Made by a program: the position numbers and the translations under genes. DNA of 64,000 nucleotides from Pseudomonadota bacterium (lineage in GTDB: Bacteria > Pseudomonadota > Alphaproteobacteria > Puniceispirillales > Marisalimonadaceae): the NCBI GenBank assembly GCA_027625145.1, contig JAQBXK010000007.1, positions 1-64,000 of the forward strand, given 5' to 3'. The notes beneath the pieces were generated by a model, which was not told the origin of the DNA, did no database searches, and saw only the letters and a list, made by a program, of their open reading frames with translations. Shown here piece after piece: positions 7,802 to 17,119 of this stretch (the stretch's first letter is position 1; the number at the start of each line of letters is the position of its first letter).

Positions 7802-9769
7802 TTATTTCTTACCTTTTTGAGGTTTTTTGATTTTGGGCTTAGCTGTCTTAGTATTTAATTGTTTTGTCTCAATTAAATGTTTAATTTCCATTGTTGCGCT
7901 TATTTTACTTTTTCTTCCATCTTCAAGTGTGAATTCGGTATTAATTGAAGCTGTATTTTTATCAGAATATAAATCTTTAATTATATCTTTATATCTATCA
8001 TTAATTACACTTCTTCTAACTTTTCTAGTTCTTGTTAATTCACCATCATCAGCTTCTAACTCTTTAAATAATAATAGAAATTTTGAAATTTTAGTATTTT
8101 CTGGTAACTTGTCATTAACTTGTAAAATTTCATTCTCGATAAGATCATATATTTTTTTATCGGCAGATAGACCTGTATATGAAGTAAAAGCTAATTGCCA
8201 TTTTTCAGCTAACTTTGAAACTATAGAAAATCTAATACAAATAATTGCAGTAAGATATGGTTTGTTAGAGCCAATCACTACGGCTTCTCCAACGTATGGA
8301 GAAAATTTTAACTTATTTTCAATATTTTGAGGAGAAAATTTTACACCATCGGATTTTATAGCAATATCATTAATTCTATCTACTACATTTAATCTTCCAG
8401 TTTTATCTATAAAGCCAGCATCACCAGTATGCATCCAACCTTTTTTTATGGTGTCTTTAAATGCTTTTTCGTCATTGTAATATCCTGAAAACATACTTGG
8501 ATGTTTTGTAATAATTTCACCCATTCCATTTGGATCAGGATCTATAATCTTAATTTCGCAATCAGGAAAAGGGATGCCTACTGTTTCACAATCCATTGTA
8601 CCTTCAGGCACTTCTTGAAGTGTGTAAGCTCCCATTAATTCTGTTTGACCATATAATTGTCTTAATGGAATTCCCATAGCTAAGAAAAATTTAAAGGTTT
8701 CAGGCCCTATGGCCGATCCACCAGTTGCTGCAGAAGTAACCTTACTAAAGCCAAGTCTGTCTTTTAATGATGAGAAAAGGAGTTTGTCTGCAAGAAAATC
8801 CCTCTTACCTTCATCTACTGCTTTTAATCCTCTTTTTAACATAACATTAAAAAGCCATTGAGTTATCTTAGGTGCATCTAAAATTCTTGACCGCATGTCG
8901 GCTGCAATTTGTTCCCATAGCCTTGGAGCGCCAAGCATAAAAGTTGGTCCAATTTCTCGCATATCTTCCATCGCCGTTTCAGGTCTTTCAGGAAAGTTAA
9001 CCTTCATGCCTCCAATAATATTAAAACCTACTGCGTAAGTTTGTTCCATAATCCAGGGGAAAGGGAGAACAGAAACATATTCATCTTCAATTGTTTTAGG
9101 ATCAACATTCAAATATCTAACTACATGTTCAATAAATTTACCACCTGGTAGCATTGCTAATTTAGGATTTGAAGTTGTTCCAGAAGTTGTACAAAGTATT
9201 GCATTTTGATCAGCATGTATTGAATCTATTAATTTATTGTAAGAATTCTGATTCTTAGCTGCAATAGCCTTGCCTTCATTTATTAATTGGACCATGTCGA
9301 TAATATGTGGATCATTTAATTCTTTTAATCCTCTGCTATCTTCATAAAAAATAGTAATTTTATTATTTTTAGTTCTCTTTATGGTAAGAAGTTTATCAAC
9401 CTGTTCTTGATCTTCAGCAAAGGCAAAGTTTACCTTTGCAGCCTCTATTAGATATCCCACTTCATCATCAAGAGTATCTCTATAAATTCCTAAGCTCATT
9501 CCACCAGCTGCTTGAGCGGCAAGTTCAAAGAAAAGCCAAGAAGGTTTATTGTCACCTATAAGGCCAATTACATCGCCTAACTTAAATCCTCTTTTAGCTA
9601 ATCCAAGAGATAAATAAGAAACTATTTCATGATATTCTTTCCATGTTATTTCATTCCATATTCCAAGATCTTTGTCGCGTAAAGCTATAGTTGTTGGAAT
9701 TGTTTCAGCCCTATAACGAAGAACTTTAGGAAGAGTATTATGTTTTTTTGTATCAGGATAATTAGACAT
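7802..9769 (-). CDS. AMP-forming long-chain-type acyl-CoA ligase
   Basis: A 655-residue adenylate-forming enzyme of the long-chain acyl-CoA synthetase (FAA/ACSL-like) group. The P-loop TTSGTTSNPK is near residue 195, the adenylate motif YGQTELMGAY near 375, and the hinge region GWMHTGDAGFIDKTGRLNVVDR near 440. A lysine-rich tail (about 20 residues) ends the protein. It is the first gene of the Liv operon and abuts livG with no gap, which links CoA activation to import. Similar ligases accompany Liv operons in other proteobacteria (family knowledge). The true acid substrate is unknown; the neighbouring PaaK-like ligase suggests it is not only ordinary fatty acids. Confidence 0.87.
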   Translation of the reverse strand: MSNYPDTKKHNTLPKVLRYRAETIPTTIALRDKDLGIWNEITWKEYHEIVSYLSLGLAKRGFKLGDVIGLIGDNKPSWLFFELAAQAAGGMSLGIYRDTLDDEVGYLIEAAKVNFAFAEDQEQVDKLLTIKRTKNNKITIFYEDSRGLKELNDPHIIDMVQLINEGKAIAAKNQNSYNKLIDSIHADQNAILCTTSGTTSNPKLAMLPGGKFIEHVVRYLNVDPKTIEDEYVSVLPFPWIMEQTYAVGFNIIGGMKVNFPERPETAMEDMREIGPTFMLGAPRLWEQIAADMRSRILDAPKITQWLFNVMLKRGLKAVDEGKRDFLADKLLFSSLKDRLGFSKVTSAATGGSAIGPETFKFFLAMGIPLRQLYGQTELMGAYTLQEVPEGTMDCETVGIPFPDCEIKIIDPDPNGMGEIITKHPSMFSGYYNDEKAFKDTIKKGWMHTGDAGFIDKTGRLNVVDRINDIAIKSDGVKFSPQNIENKLKFSPYVGEAVVIGSNKPYLTAIICIRFSIVSKLAEKWQLAFTSYTGLSADKKIYDLIENEILQVNDKLPENTKISKFLLLFKELEADDGELTRTRKVRRSVINDRYKDIIKDLYSDKNTASINTEFTLEDGRKSKISATMEIKHLIETKQLNTKTAKPKIKKPQKGKK

Positions 9770-10117
9770 TTTTTTTTCTTTTAAATTAAAATTCTTTAAA
9801 TAATATTATATTCATTATGTTTTTAAAAATTAGTAAAATTAGTAAAACTACTAAATTTAAAAAAGTTATATATTGAAATGATACATATAAATTAAGTAGC
9901 CCCCCACTACATTATAACTATGCTAAATGAATTCTATTGAGCCCAAATAAGAAATTGCTTAATTCCAAAAAAGAAACAATACTTTATAAACTAACCAAAA
10001 AATTTTTAAAATCAACCAAAACTTAAAGAAAAATTGGAAAAAGTATTATTGAATATTTTCAATGTCTTAGGAGTGGTTAATTTAAAAAAATTAAAATTAA
10101 TTAAGATAATTAATATG
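9770..10117. other. 348-bp intergenic region upstream of the ligase-liv operon
   Basis: No gene found on either strand; the longest start-to-stop frame is under 20 codons. It should hold the promoter of the minus-strand operon at 9769. Visible elements: an imperfect inverted repeat TTAGTA/TACTAA at 9839-9854, a run of six C (G on the transcribed sense) at 9900-9905 flanked by GTAG and CTAC, and an inverted repeat ATTGAA-TATT-TTCAAT at 10048-10063 that could act as a weak terminator for the acyl-CoA dehydrogenase gene ending at 10118. None is strong enough to assign. Confidence 0.5.
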
Positions 10118-11827
10118 TTAAATATAAGAATCTTTAGTTAACTTTACTATGTTCGCTCCATTTTTAACTATCTCTAGATGAGTAGAAATTCTTGGAAGAA
10201 TATGAAGGTTATAAAAATCAGCAGAAACTATTTTGCTTTTTAAGAATATTTCATTTTTAGGATTGTTAGACAATTTAATATTAGCTTTAATTTTTGCTTT
10301 ATGCATCAACCAGCCGCCAACCAAATATCCAAAACCCATAAGATAATCAAAGCATATGCATGATAGCAATTCTTGATCATCTCTATTATTTAAAATATAA
10401 TCTAAGGTACTAGATGTTAATTTTATCATTTTAGTTATTTGAGGGTTATCATTACAATCTAAGTTCATCTGCGTTAAAAATAATTTAGCAGCTTCTCCAT
10501 TATCTCTTAAAGTTTTCCGAAACATAAAATCATTAGCTTGAATGGCATTAGTTCCTTCATATATTGGAAGTATACGCGCATCTCTCATATATTGAGCAGC
10601 TCCTGTTTCTTCTATAAAACCCATTCCTCCGTGAATTTGTACTCCATTGCTAGTAATTTCTTGGGCCAATTCAGTTGACCAGCCTTTAATTATAGGGATA
10701 AGAAAGGCTTCTTGAAGCGATGCGTTTGTATCTCCATTATGAGATCTTTCCATTATCTCAGATGAAACCAATATAAGAGCTCTCATTGCTTCAGTTAAAC
10801 TTCTCATGGATAAAAGTAATCTTTTTATATCACCATGACCTATTATAGGTGTTCCTTTTTCTCTGTTTATAGGTGTTCCTTGAATTCTCATATTTGCGTA
10901 TTCAAGGGCTTTTTGTCTTGCGGCTTCTGAAATAGCCATTCCTTGAAGTCCTACGTCAAATCTGGCTCTGTTCATCATAATGAACATATATTCTATACCC
11001 CTACCTTCTTCTCCAAGCATATAGCCTATTGCGCCTTCTTCTTCTCCGTATAACATAACAGCGGTTGGACTAGCTTTAATGCCCATTTTATGTTCAATAG
11101 AAACACATTTTAAATCATTTCTTTTTGTGTATTTACCATCTTTGTTTTTTAAAAATTTTGGAACAATAAAAGTAGAAATTCCTTTAATACCCTCGGGTGC
11201 TCCTTCAGCTCTAGCAAGAACTAAATGTATAATATTTTCGGACATGTCATGTTCACCATAAGTGATATAAATTTTTTGACCCCGTATTCGCCAATTTTTT
11301 CCATCATATTCAGCCTTAGTTCTTATGGTAGCGAGATCTGTTCCTGATTGATTTTCAGTAAGGTTCATTGTTCCAGTCCAAATCCCTGAATTAAATTTAG
11401 GTAAATATAATTTTTTTTCTTCTTCAGTTCCGATTAAAGTAAAGGCGTCTATTAATCCTTGAGTAAGAAGGCTACAAAGAGAAAATGACATATTTGCACC
11501 GTGCCAATATTCATTTATTGCTGCTCCCATTCTCAATGGAAGCCCCATACCTTCGTAGTTAGCATCACTTGCAACGCCTATCCAGCCACCTTTAGCTATT
11601 TCTGAAAAAGCATTACTAAAACCCTTTGGAGTTTCCACTTCATGATCTTGTCTTAAAATTGGATTATTTTTGTCACCAAAGTGATTTAAAGGAGCCAAAA
11701 AATTATCGGCTAATTTACCTGCTTCTTCTAGAACAGCATAAATTGTAGAGTTATCTAATTTATTATGTGGTGGTAATAAATTTTCTAAAATAAATTGAGT
11801 GTCTTCTATAGGCGACTTATAAGCCAT
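10118..11827 (-). CDS. Acyl-CoA dehydrogenase, DmdC-like (C-terminal-domain type)
   Basis: A 569-residue FAD-dependent acyl-CoA dehydrogenase of the long form, with an N-terminal extension, the FAD/substrate segment WTGTMNLTENQSGTDL, and the C-terminal part with QIHGGMGFIEETGAAQYMRDARILPIYEGT. This form includes DmdC (3-methylmercaptopropionyl-CoA dehydrogenase of DMSP demethylation) and near relatives acting on other acyl-CoAs. I place the start at the ATG ending at 11827 (MAYKSP), because GGAG lies 8 bp before it; an in-frame TTG 12 bp upstream would swallow that ribosome site. Divergent from an acyl-CoA synthetase, as dmdC and dmdB are close neighbours in SAR11. dmdA is not in the window, so the DMSP role is unproven. 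Confidence 0.85.
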   Translation of the reverse strand: MAYKSPIEDTQFILENLLPPHNKLDNSTIYAVLEEAGKLADNFLAPLNHFGDKNNPILRQDHEVETPKGFSNAFSEIAKGGWIGVASDANYEGMGLPLRMGAAINEYWHGANMSFSLCSLLTQGLIDAFTLIGTEEEKKLYLPKFNSGIWTGTMNLTENQSGTDLATIRTKAEYDGKNWRIRGQKIYITYGEHDMSENIIHLVLARAEGAPEGIKGISTFIVPKFLKNKDGKYTKRNDLKCVSIEHKMGIKASPTAVMLYGEEEGAIGYMLGEEGRGIEYMFIMMNRARFDVGLQGMAISEAARQKALEYANMRIQGTPINREKGTPIIGHGDIKRLLLSMRSLTEAMRALILVSSEIMERSHNGDTNASLQEAFLIPIIKGWSTELAQEITSNGVQIHGGMGFIEETGAAQYMRDARILPIYEGTNAIQANDFMFRKTLRDNGEAAKLFLTQMNLDCNDNPQITKMIKLTSSTLDYILNNRDDQELLSCICFDYLMGFGYLVGGWLMHKAKIKANIKLSNNPKNEIFLKSKIVSADFYNLHILPRISTHLEIVKNGANIVKLTKDSYI

Positions 11828-11903
11828 TATTTTCTCCAATATTCAAAAATAAATTTTTATTACTAATCAAAATAGCTTTCCTAGTTGATAAAATAAAACC
11901 ATA

Positions 11904-11922
11904 CCATTATTAATATTAATGG
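11904..11922. promoter_or_regulatory. Near-palindrome in divergent promoter region
   Basis: CCATTA and TAATGG arms (11904-11909 and 11917-11922) flank a 7-bp AT centre, within the 108 bp between the acyl-CoA dehydrogenase and the acyl-CoA synthetase. It overlaps the GGGAGG ribosome site of the synthetase, so it could be an operator or a translational hairpin. No regulator gene is adjacent, and the arms are AT-rich; chance is possible. Confidence 0.3.
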
Positions 11923-11935
11923 GAGGTAATTAACA

Positions 11936-13573
11936 ATGTCTATTTCTGAAGATGGTTTAAATAAAAATCAAGCAAATTTTTCTGCTTTAAGTCCTTTATC
12001 CTTTCTTGAAAGAACTAGAAAAACATTCCCCAATCATATTGCAGTTGAATATAAAGACTATAAAATAAATTATAAGGATGCTGGATATAGATGTGACGCT
12101 CTAGCTAATTTTTTAAAGAATAGAGGTGTTAATTCTGGAAGTGTAATTGCCGTTATGTTACCCAATATTCCAGTTATGTGGGAGTGTCATTACGGGATAC
12201 CAATGGTATCAGGCGTAATAAATGCCATTAATACAAGATTAGATTATCATACGGTTAATTTTATTTTAGGGCATGGGGAATCTGAAATATTTATATATGA
12301 TTCTGAATATAGTGAAATTATAGAAAAAGCATTAGAAGGTATGCCTAATCCTCCACTATTAGTTGAATTTGTAGATAAGATTGCAGGTAAAAAACGATCT
12401 GAATTTGCTAATAAAATAAATTGTTTAGATTATGAAACTGAAATTAGAAACTATTTAGATGTTGGTTTTGAATACGTGTTGCCAGAGGATGAATGGAGTT
12501 CTATAGCCTTAAACTATACCTCGGGAACTACAGGTAATCCAAAGGGTGTGGTTTATCATCATAGGGGCGCTTATTTAAATGCAATTGGAAATACTCTTAC
12601 GTGGGAACTTCCTATGCATCCAAAATATCTATGGACCCTACCAATGTTTCATTGTAATGGTTGGTGTTTTCCTTGGACTATCACTGAAAGAGCTGGAACA
12701 CATGTTTGTTTAAGACAGCCAGCAGGAGAATTAATTGTTGATGCTTTTCTAAAACATTCAATCACACATTTATGTGGAGCTCCTATAGTAATGCAAATGG
12801 TAGCTGATCATTTGATACAAAATAATATATCTTTAAAAATTAATATTAAAATGATGACAGCTGGCGCACCACCTCCAGAAGCTGTATTAAGTAAAATGGC
12901 TTCATGTGGAATTGAAGTTATTCATGTTTATGGTTTAACAGAAACTTATGGTCCAGCAGTTGTCTGCGCTTGGCATCCTGAATGGAATGATCTTGAGCCA
13001 ATAGAACAAGCTAAATTAAAATCACGCCAAGGCGTCACATACTCAGTTCAAGAAAATATAAAAATAATTGATACTAAGACCAATATAGAAGTTCCTAAGA
13101 ATGGGAATACATTGGGAGAGGTTTTGATTAAAGGGAATATAACTATGAAAGGATACTTAAAGAATTCAAAAGCCACTGATGAGGCTTTTGAAGGAGGTTG
13201 GTTTCATACTGGAGATTTAGGGGTTTGGTATGAAGATGGTTATATTCAACTTAAAGATAGATCTAAAGATATTATAATTTCTGGAGGAGAAAATATTTCT
13301 TCTATTGAAGTTGAAGATGCTCTCTACAAGCATCCTGATGTAGTGACGGTTGCTGTCGTTGCCAAAAACGATGAAAAATGGGGAGAAACTCCCTGTGCTT
13401 TTGTAGAATTAAAAAAAGGATCGTTAGTTAATGAAATTGATTTAAAAAATCATTGTAAATCTTTATTAGCTAGCTTTAAAGTGCCAGGTTATTTTAGATT
13501 TGTTGAACTGCCTAAAACGAGTACTGGAAAAATACAGAAATTTAAACTTAGAGAAGAAGCAAATCTAATTTAA
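11936..13573 (+). CDS. AMP-forming acyl-CoA synthetase (DmdB-type or short/medium-chain)
   Basis: A 545-residue adenylate-forming enzyme. P-loop NYTSGTTGNPKG is near residue 200, followed by the characteristic TLPMFHCNGWCFPWT segment. The adenylate motif is YGLTETYGP and the C-terminal catalytic lysine is in KTSTGKIQKFKLR. The HHRGAYLNAIGN and HCNGWCFPW stretches place it with the AAE/butyrate-CoA-ligase-like group, to which SAR11-type DmdB-annotated proteins also appear to belong. A strong ribosome site (GGGAGG) precedes the ATG. Divergent pairing with a DmdC-like dehydrogenase suggests they act in sequence: acid activation, then alpha,beta-dehydrogenation. Methylmercaptopropionate is one candidate substrate; branched or short-chain acids are others. 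Confidence 0.85.
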   Translation: MSISEDGLNKNQANFSALSPLSFLERTRKTFPNHIAVEYKDYKINYKDAGYRCDALANFLKNRGVNSGSVIAVMLPNIPVMWECHYGIPMVSGVINAINTRLDYHTVNFILGHGESEIFIYDSEYSEIIEKALEGMPNPPLLVEFVDKIAGKKRSEFANKINCLDYETEIRNYLDVGFEYVLPEDEWSSIALNYTSGTTGNPKGVVYHHRGAYLNAIGNTLTWELPMHPKYLWTLPMFHCNGWCFPWTITERAGTHVCLRQPAGELIVDAFLKHSITHLCGAPIVMQMVADHLIQNNISLKINIKMMTAGAPPPEAVLSKMASCGIEVIHVYGLTETYGPAVVCAWHPEWNDLEPIEQAKLKSRQGVTYSVQENIKIIDTKTNIEVPKNGNTLGEVLIKGNITMKGYLKNSKATDEAFEGGWFHTGDLGVWYEDGYIQLKDRSKDIIISGGENISSIEVEDALYKHPDVVTVAVVAKNDEKWGETPCAFVELKKGSLVNEIDLKNHCKSLLASFKVPGYFRFVELPKTSTGKIQKFKLREEANLI

Positions 13574-13576
13574 ACT

Positions 13577-16500
13577 TTAGCTTACTTTTTTTAAATCATT
13601 TCTCTTTATTAATTTTTCTAAAGCTTGATCCCATTTTGCTTCAGCGATATTCATATTGTTTTCTTTAATATGACCATAACCTTTTATTGATAAAGGAATA
13701 TCGAGGAATTCGATTATTTTTTTATAATTATATTCTTCTATAACCTCAGAAATTTGTTCAATTGTATTTATAGTTTTTTTAACTAAAGCACGTTCTTTTT
13801 TTCTCTCTGTTGTATATCCAAAAATATCAAATTTAGAGCCTCTAAGAAATTTGAAATAAGATATTATTTTAAAAGCTTGAAATACCCACGATCCAAATTT
13901 TTGTTTTTGAAGATGGCCAGTTTCTTTGTCAGTTTTTGAAAAAAGTGGAGGAGCTAAATAATATTCTAATTTAGCATTTTTGTTTTCTTGAAGAAATTGT
14001 TTTGCAAAATCTCCCGATGTATGAAGTCTTGCAACTTCATATTCATCTTTGTAACGCATAATTCTAAATAATGTTAAAGCAATTTTTCTAGTTAATTCGA
14101 AATTGGTTTTTTGATTAATAATTTTAGATTCTTTTTTAAGAATTGTGGACAAAATAACATCAAATTTTAGAGAATAATTTTTGTCATGATACTTTTCAAG
14201 TATATTAGAAAAATTTGAAATATAATCATCGATTGGTTTTTCCTTTGAATCATTTTCTAACATTCCTGCTGCTTTAAAAACGTCATTAGGACTTGTGGCT
14301 AAAAGTCTTCCCCAGTTAAAGGCGTTCAAATTTTGTTGAATAGCTACACCATTAAGTTCTATTGCTTTTTTTATGGATTCTAATTCAATTGGAAAGTGTC
14401 CTTTTTGAGCAGCAATTCCTAACATCATAATATTTGCAGATACGGTGTCACCAACTAATGCTTCAGCTAAGTTAGACAGATCAATGAAATGAATTTTTTC
14501 TGGTTCAATATGAATTTCAAGATGTTTTTTTAATAATTGATCATCTACGACAGTACCAATATGTACACCAGCTACGCCAACAGGCTCAACTCGGCCATTA
14601 ATTATAGCTATAGTTTTATTTGGATTTAATGTTCTTGTTATTGAAGGAGAAACTGACACAACAGCGTCGCATCCTAAAAGTAAGTCAGCTGTTTCATTTG
14701 GTAATCTGGCTGATTTATTATAAAGAGATTTATTATTACTTATTCTTATCTGGCTTGTAACGGCTCCATTTTTTTGAGCTAATCCAGTAAAGTTCATTGA
14801 TTGAGCATATAATTTATCAATTCTGGCAGCCATCACTATAATTGCAGCAATTGTTGATATTCCAGTTCCCCCAATTCCAGCCATTATAATATTTTTAGTA
14901 TCTTTGAGATATTGCTTTGGTTTATCTAATAATTCTATATTGGAAGGCAGGGATGGATAAATTTTTATAGATGGTTCTAATGGTTTATCTAATGTAACTC
15001 CCATAAAGCTTGGACAAAAACCTTTCGTACATGAATAATCTTTATTACAAATACTTTGATCTATTTGTCTTTTTGTTCCATCAAAATGATCAAATGGTTT
15101 AACCGCTACACAATTAGATTTTTCCGCGCAATCACCACAACCTTCACATACATCAGGATTGATGAACATTTTTATTTCTCTATCCGCAACTAAGCCTCTT
15201 TTTCTTCTTCTTCTAAGTTCAGTAGCACATGTTTGAACATATATAATTGCTGTAACACCTTCTATCATCCTTACTTCTTTTTGAACTTTTAAAAGGTCAT
15301 CTCTATGATATATTTCTACTCCGTCCGCAAAAAGACGAGTTTCTTGAAATTGTTCTGGTTCATCTGAAACGACATATATTTTTTTTACACCTTCCGCTGA
15401 CAATTGCTTTGAAATCGCCCATGGAGTTGCTCCGCCTATAGCCTTTTGGCCCCCTGTCATTGCAACGGCATCATTATATAGTATTTTAAATGTTATATTA
15501 ACATTAGCTGATACGGCAGCTCTTATTGCAAGAGACCCTGAATGTGCATAGGTGCCGTCTCCAATATTTTGAAAAGTGTGATTGTGGTTTGAAAAAGGGG
15601 CTCTTCCGATCCAATGACCTCCTTCTCCTCCCATTTGACTAAAATTGGTTAATTTTTCTGGATGAAGAAAATAACCTATTGAATGACATCCTATGCCTAT
15701 TCCTGTTACTTCGCCATCTAAGGTTTTAGTGCTTGAGTTATGTGGGCATCCTGCACAATACCAAGGTGTTCTTGTCGCTACTGGTGGAAGATTGTTTCCT
15801 AAAGAAACTGCTTTAACTTTTGGACGATCATTTTCACTAGTTTTAGGAGTAATTTTTTTTAAAAGGCAATCAGCTATAATATCGCTTGATAACTCTGATA
15901 CTTTGGGTATCAATGTTTCATTTGTAACGGCATCAAATTTTCCAGATAAAAGAGGCCTTTCTTTAATGTTAAAAAGGATATGGGCAACTTGTTCTTCAAC
16001 AATTGCTCCTTTTTCTTCTATAATCAAGATTTGTTCAAATCCTTCACAGAATTGAATTATTTCTTCGTTTATTAGTGGCCAAGGAACGGTGCAGGCATAA
16101 ATTCCAATGCCACTTTTTTCTGGAGAATCAATCCCAATCCGTTCTAGGGCATCCATTGTTTCTGAAGTAGCTTTTCCAACAGTTATTAAACCAAGTTTTT
16201 TTTGCTTAGGATTAATTATATTTTTATTAATTTTATTTTTTTTAATAAACTCTTTAGCCGCTGGAATACGTCTGTTAATTAATGCAGCTTCTCTATCAAG
16301 CGCTGGGTCATGTCTATTAACATGAACATTAAAGGGTGCTTCTAGTTTAAATAATTTAGGCCTTAACATACTTAGATCAATTACTGCATTTGAATCAGCT
16401 GTGTCACTAGTAATTTTTAATGCAACACAAATACCTGCGTAACGTGAGAGAGCAAATGCTTGCAGTCCCATTGGGATCACTTCATTAACATTAGCAGGGT

Positions 16501-17029
16501 AAAATACTGGAATACCTGCTGAAATTAACGACTGTTCTGATTGATAAGCTAATGTTGAACTTTTTCCTATTGGGTCATCTGCTACAGCTAGAACCATGCC
16601 TCCTTTTGCAGCTACTCCTCCCATATTAGCATGACGAAGAGAATCCATGGCCCTATCTAAGCCAGGGCCTTTGCCATACCACATTGAGAAAACGCCATCT
16701 ATTTCTGGCCTGTCATATAAGCCAAGCATTTGGGTGCCCCAAGCTGCTGTAGCTGCTAATTCTTCATTTACAGCAGGTTGAAAAATTATATTATTTTTAT
16801 CTAGATGTTTTTTTGCTCTTCCAAGTTCTAAATCAAGTGTTCCTAAGGGAGAGCCAGGATAACCGCTGACATAGCCTTTAGTTAATAATCCATTTTGTTT
16901 ATCAAGGTTTGCTTGTTCAATTAGGAGTCTGACTAATGCTTGAACACCATTCATTAATGCTAAATCATTGTCCTTAGTATAACAATCATCTAATTTAATA
17001 GGATTTATTTGATTCAAATCTAATCTCAC
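13577..17029 (-). CDS. Indolepyruvate ferredoxin oxidoreductase, fused alpha-beta subunits
   Basis: A 1150-residue protein joining the two halves of 2-ketoacid:ferredoxin oxidoreductase (IorA-IorB). It oxidatively decarboxylates aryl- or branched 2-oxo acids to acyl-CoA. In order: pyrimidine-binding domain (SGYPGSPLG near residue 55), ThDP-binding domain with WYCAGCPHN near 425 and GIGCHSIG, ferredoxin-like cysteines (PDVCEGCGDCAEKSNC near 640, then SCTKGFC), then the gamma-like domain beginning IIMAGIGGTGIS near 715, and an alpha-helical C-terminal region. The start is GTG at 17029; no better ATG lies nearby. This oxygen-tolerant fused form is common in aerobic alphaproteobacteria. Its product could feed the PaaK/CoA-ligase-linked pathways here, or leucine-type oxo acids. 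Confidence 0.92.
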   Translation of the reverse strand: MRLDLNQINPIKLDDCYTKDNDLALMNGVQALVRLLIEQANLDKQNGLLTKGYVSGYPGSPLGTLDLELGRAKKHLDKNNIIFQPAVNEELAATAAWGTQMLGLYDRPEIDGVFSMWYGKGPGLDRAMDSLRHANMGGVAAKGGMVLAVADDPIGKSSTLAYQSEQSLISAGIPVFYPANVNEVIPMGLQAFALSRYAGICVALKITSDTADSNAVIDLSMLRPKLFKLEAPFNVHVNRHDPALDREAALINRRIPAAKEFIKKNKINKNIINPKQKKLGLITVGKATSETMDALERIGIDSPEKSGIGIYACTVPWPLINEEIIQFCEGFEQILIIEEKGAIVEEQVAHILFNIKERPLLSGKFDAVTNETLIPKVSELSSDIIADCLLKKITPKTSENDRPKVKAVSLGNNLPPVATRTPWYCAGCPHNSSTKTLDGEVTGIGIGCHSIGYFLHPEKLTNFSQMGGEGGHWIGRAPFSNHNHTFQNIGDGTYAHSGSLAIRAAVSANVNITFKILYNDAVAMTGGQKAIGGATPWAISKQLSAEGVKKIYVVSDEPEQFQETRLFADGVEIYHRDDLLKVQKEVRMIEGVTAIIYVQTCATELRRRRKRGLVADREIKMFINPDVCEGCGDCAEKSNCVAVKPFDHFDGTKRQIDQSICNKDYSCTKGFCPSFMGVTLDKPLEPSIKIYPSLPSNIELLDKPKQYLKDTKNIIMAGIGGTGISTIAAIIVMAARIDKLYAQSMNFTGLAQKNGAVTSQIRISNNKSLYNKSARLPNETADLLLGCDAVVSVSPSITRTLNPNKTIAIINGRVEPVGVAGVHIGTVVDDQLLKKHLEIHIEPEKIHFIDLSNLAEALVGDTVSANIMMLGIAAQKGHFPIELESIKKAIELNGVAIQQNLNAFNWGRLLATSPNDVFKAAGMLENDSKEKPIDDYISNFSNILEKYHDKNYSLKFDVILSTILKKESKIINQKTNFELTRKIALTLFRIMRYKDEYEVARLHTSGDFAKQFLQENKNAKLEYYLAPPLFSKTDKETGHLQKQKFGSWVFQAFKIISYFKFLRGSKFDIFGYTTERKKERALVKKTINTIEQISEVIEEYNYKKIIEFLDIPLSIKGYGHIKENNMNIAEAKWDQALEKLIKRNDLKKVS

Positions 17030-17119
17030 TATAAATTTAATTTGTTTAAAATAATTTAATTAATTTAAATATATTTAACAAGTGATAAGAATTATTTTTA
17101 TAAAAATTATGGAGTTGAA

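Noticed and set aside
7827-8330. Plus-strand frame of 167 codons opposite the acyl-CoA ligase
   Set aside because: Antisense shadow of a well-conserved adenylate-forming enzyme; no ribosome site and no recognisable domain.
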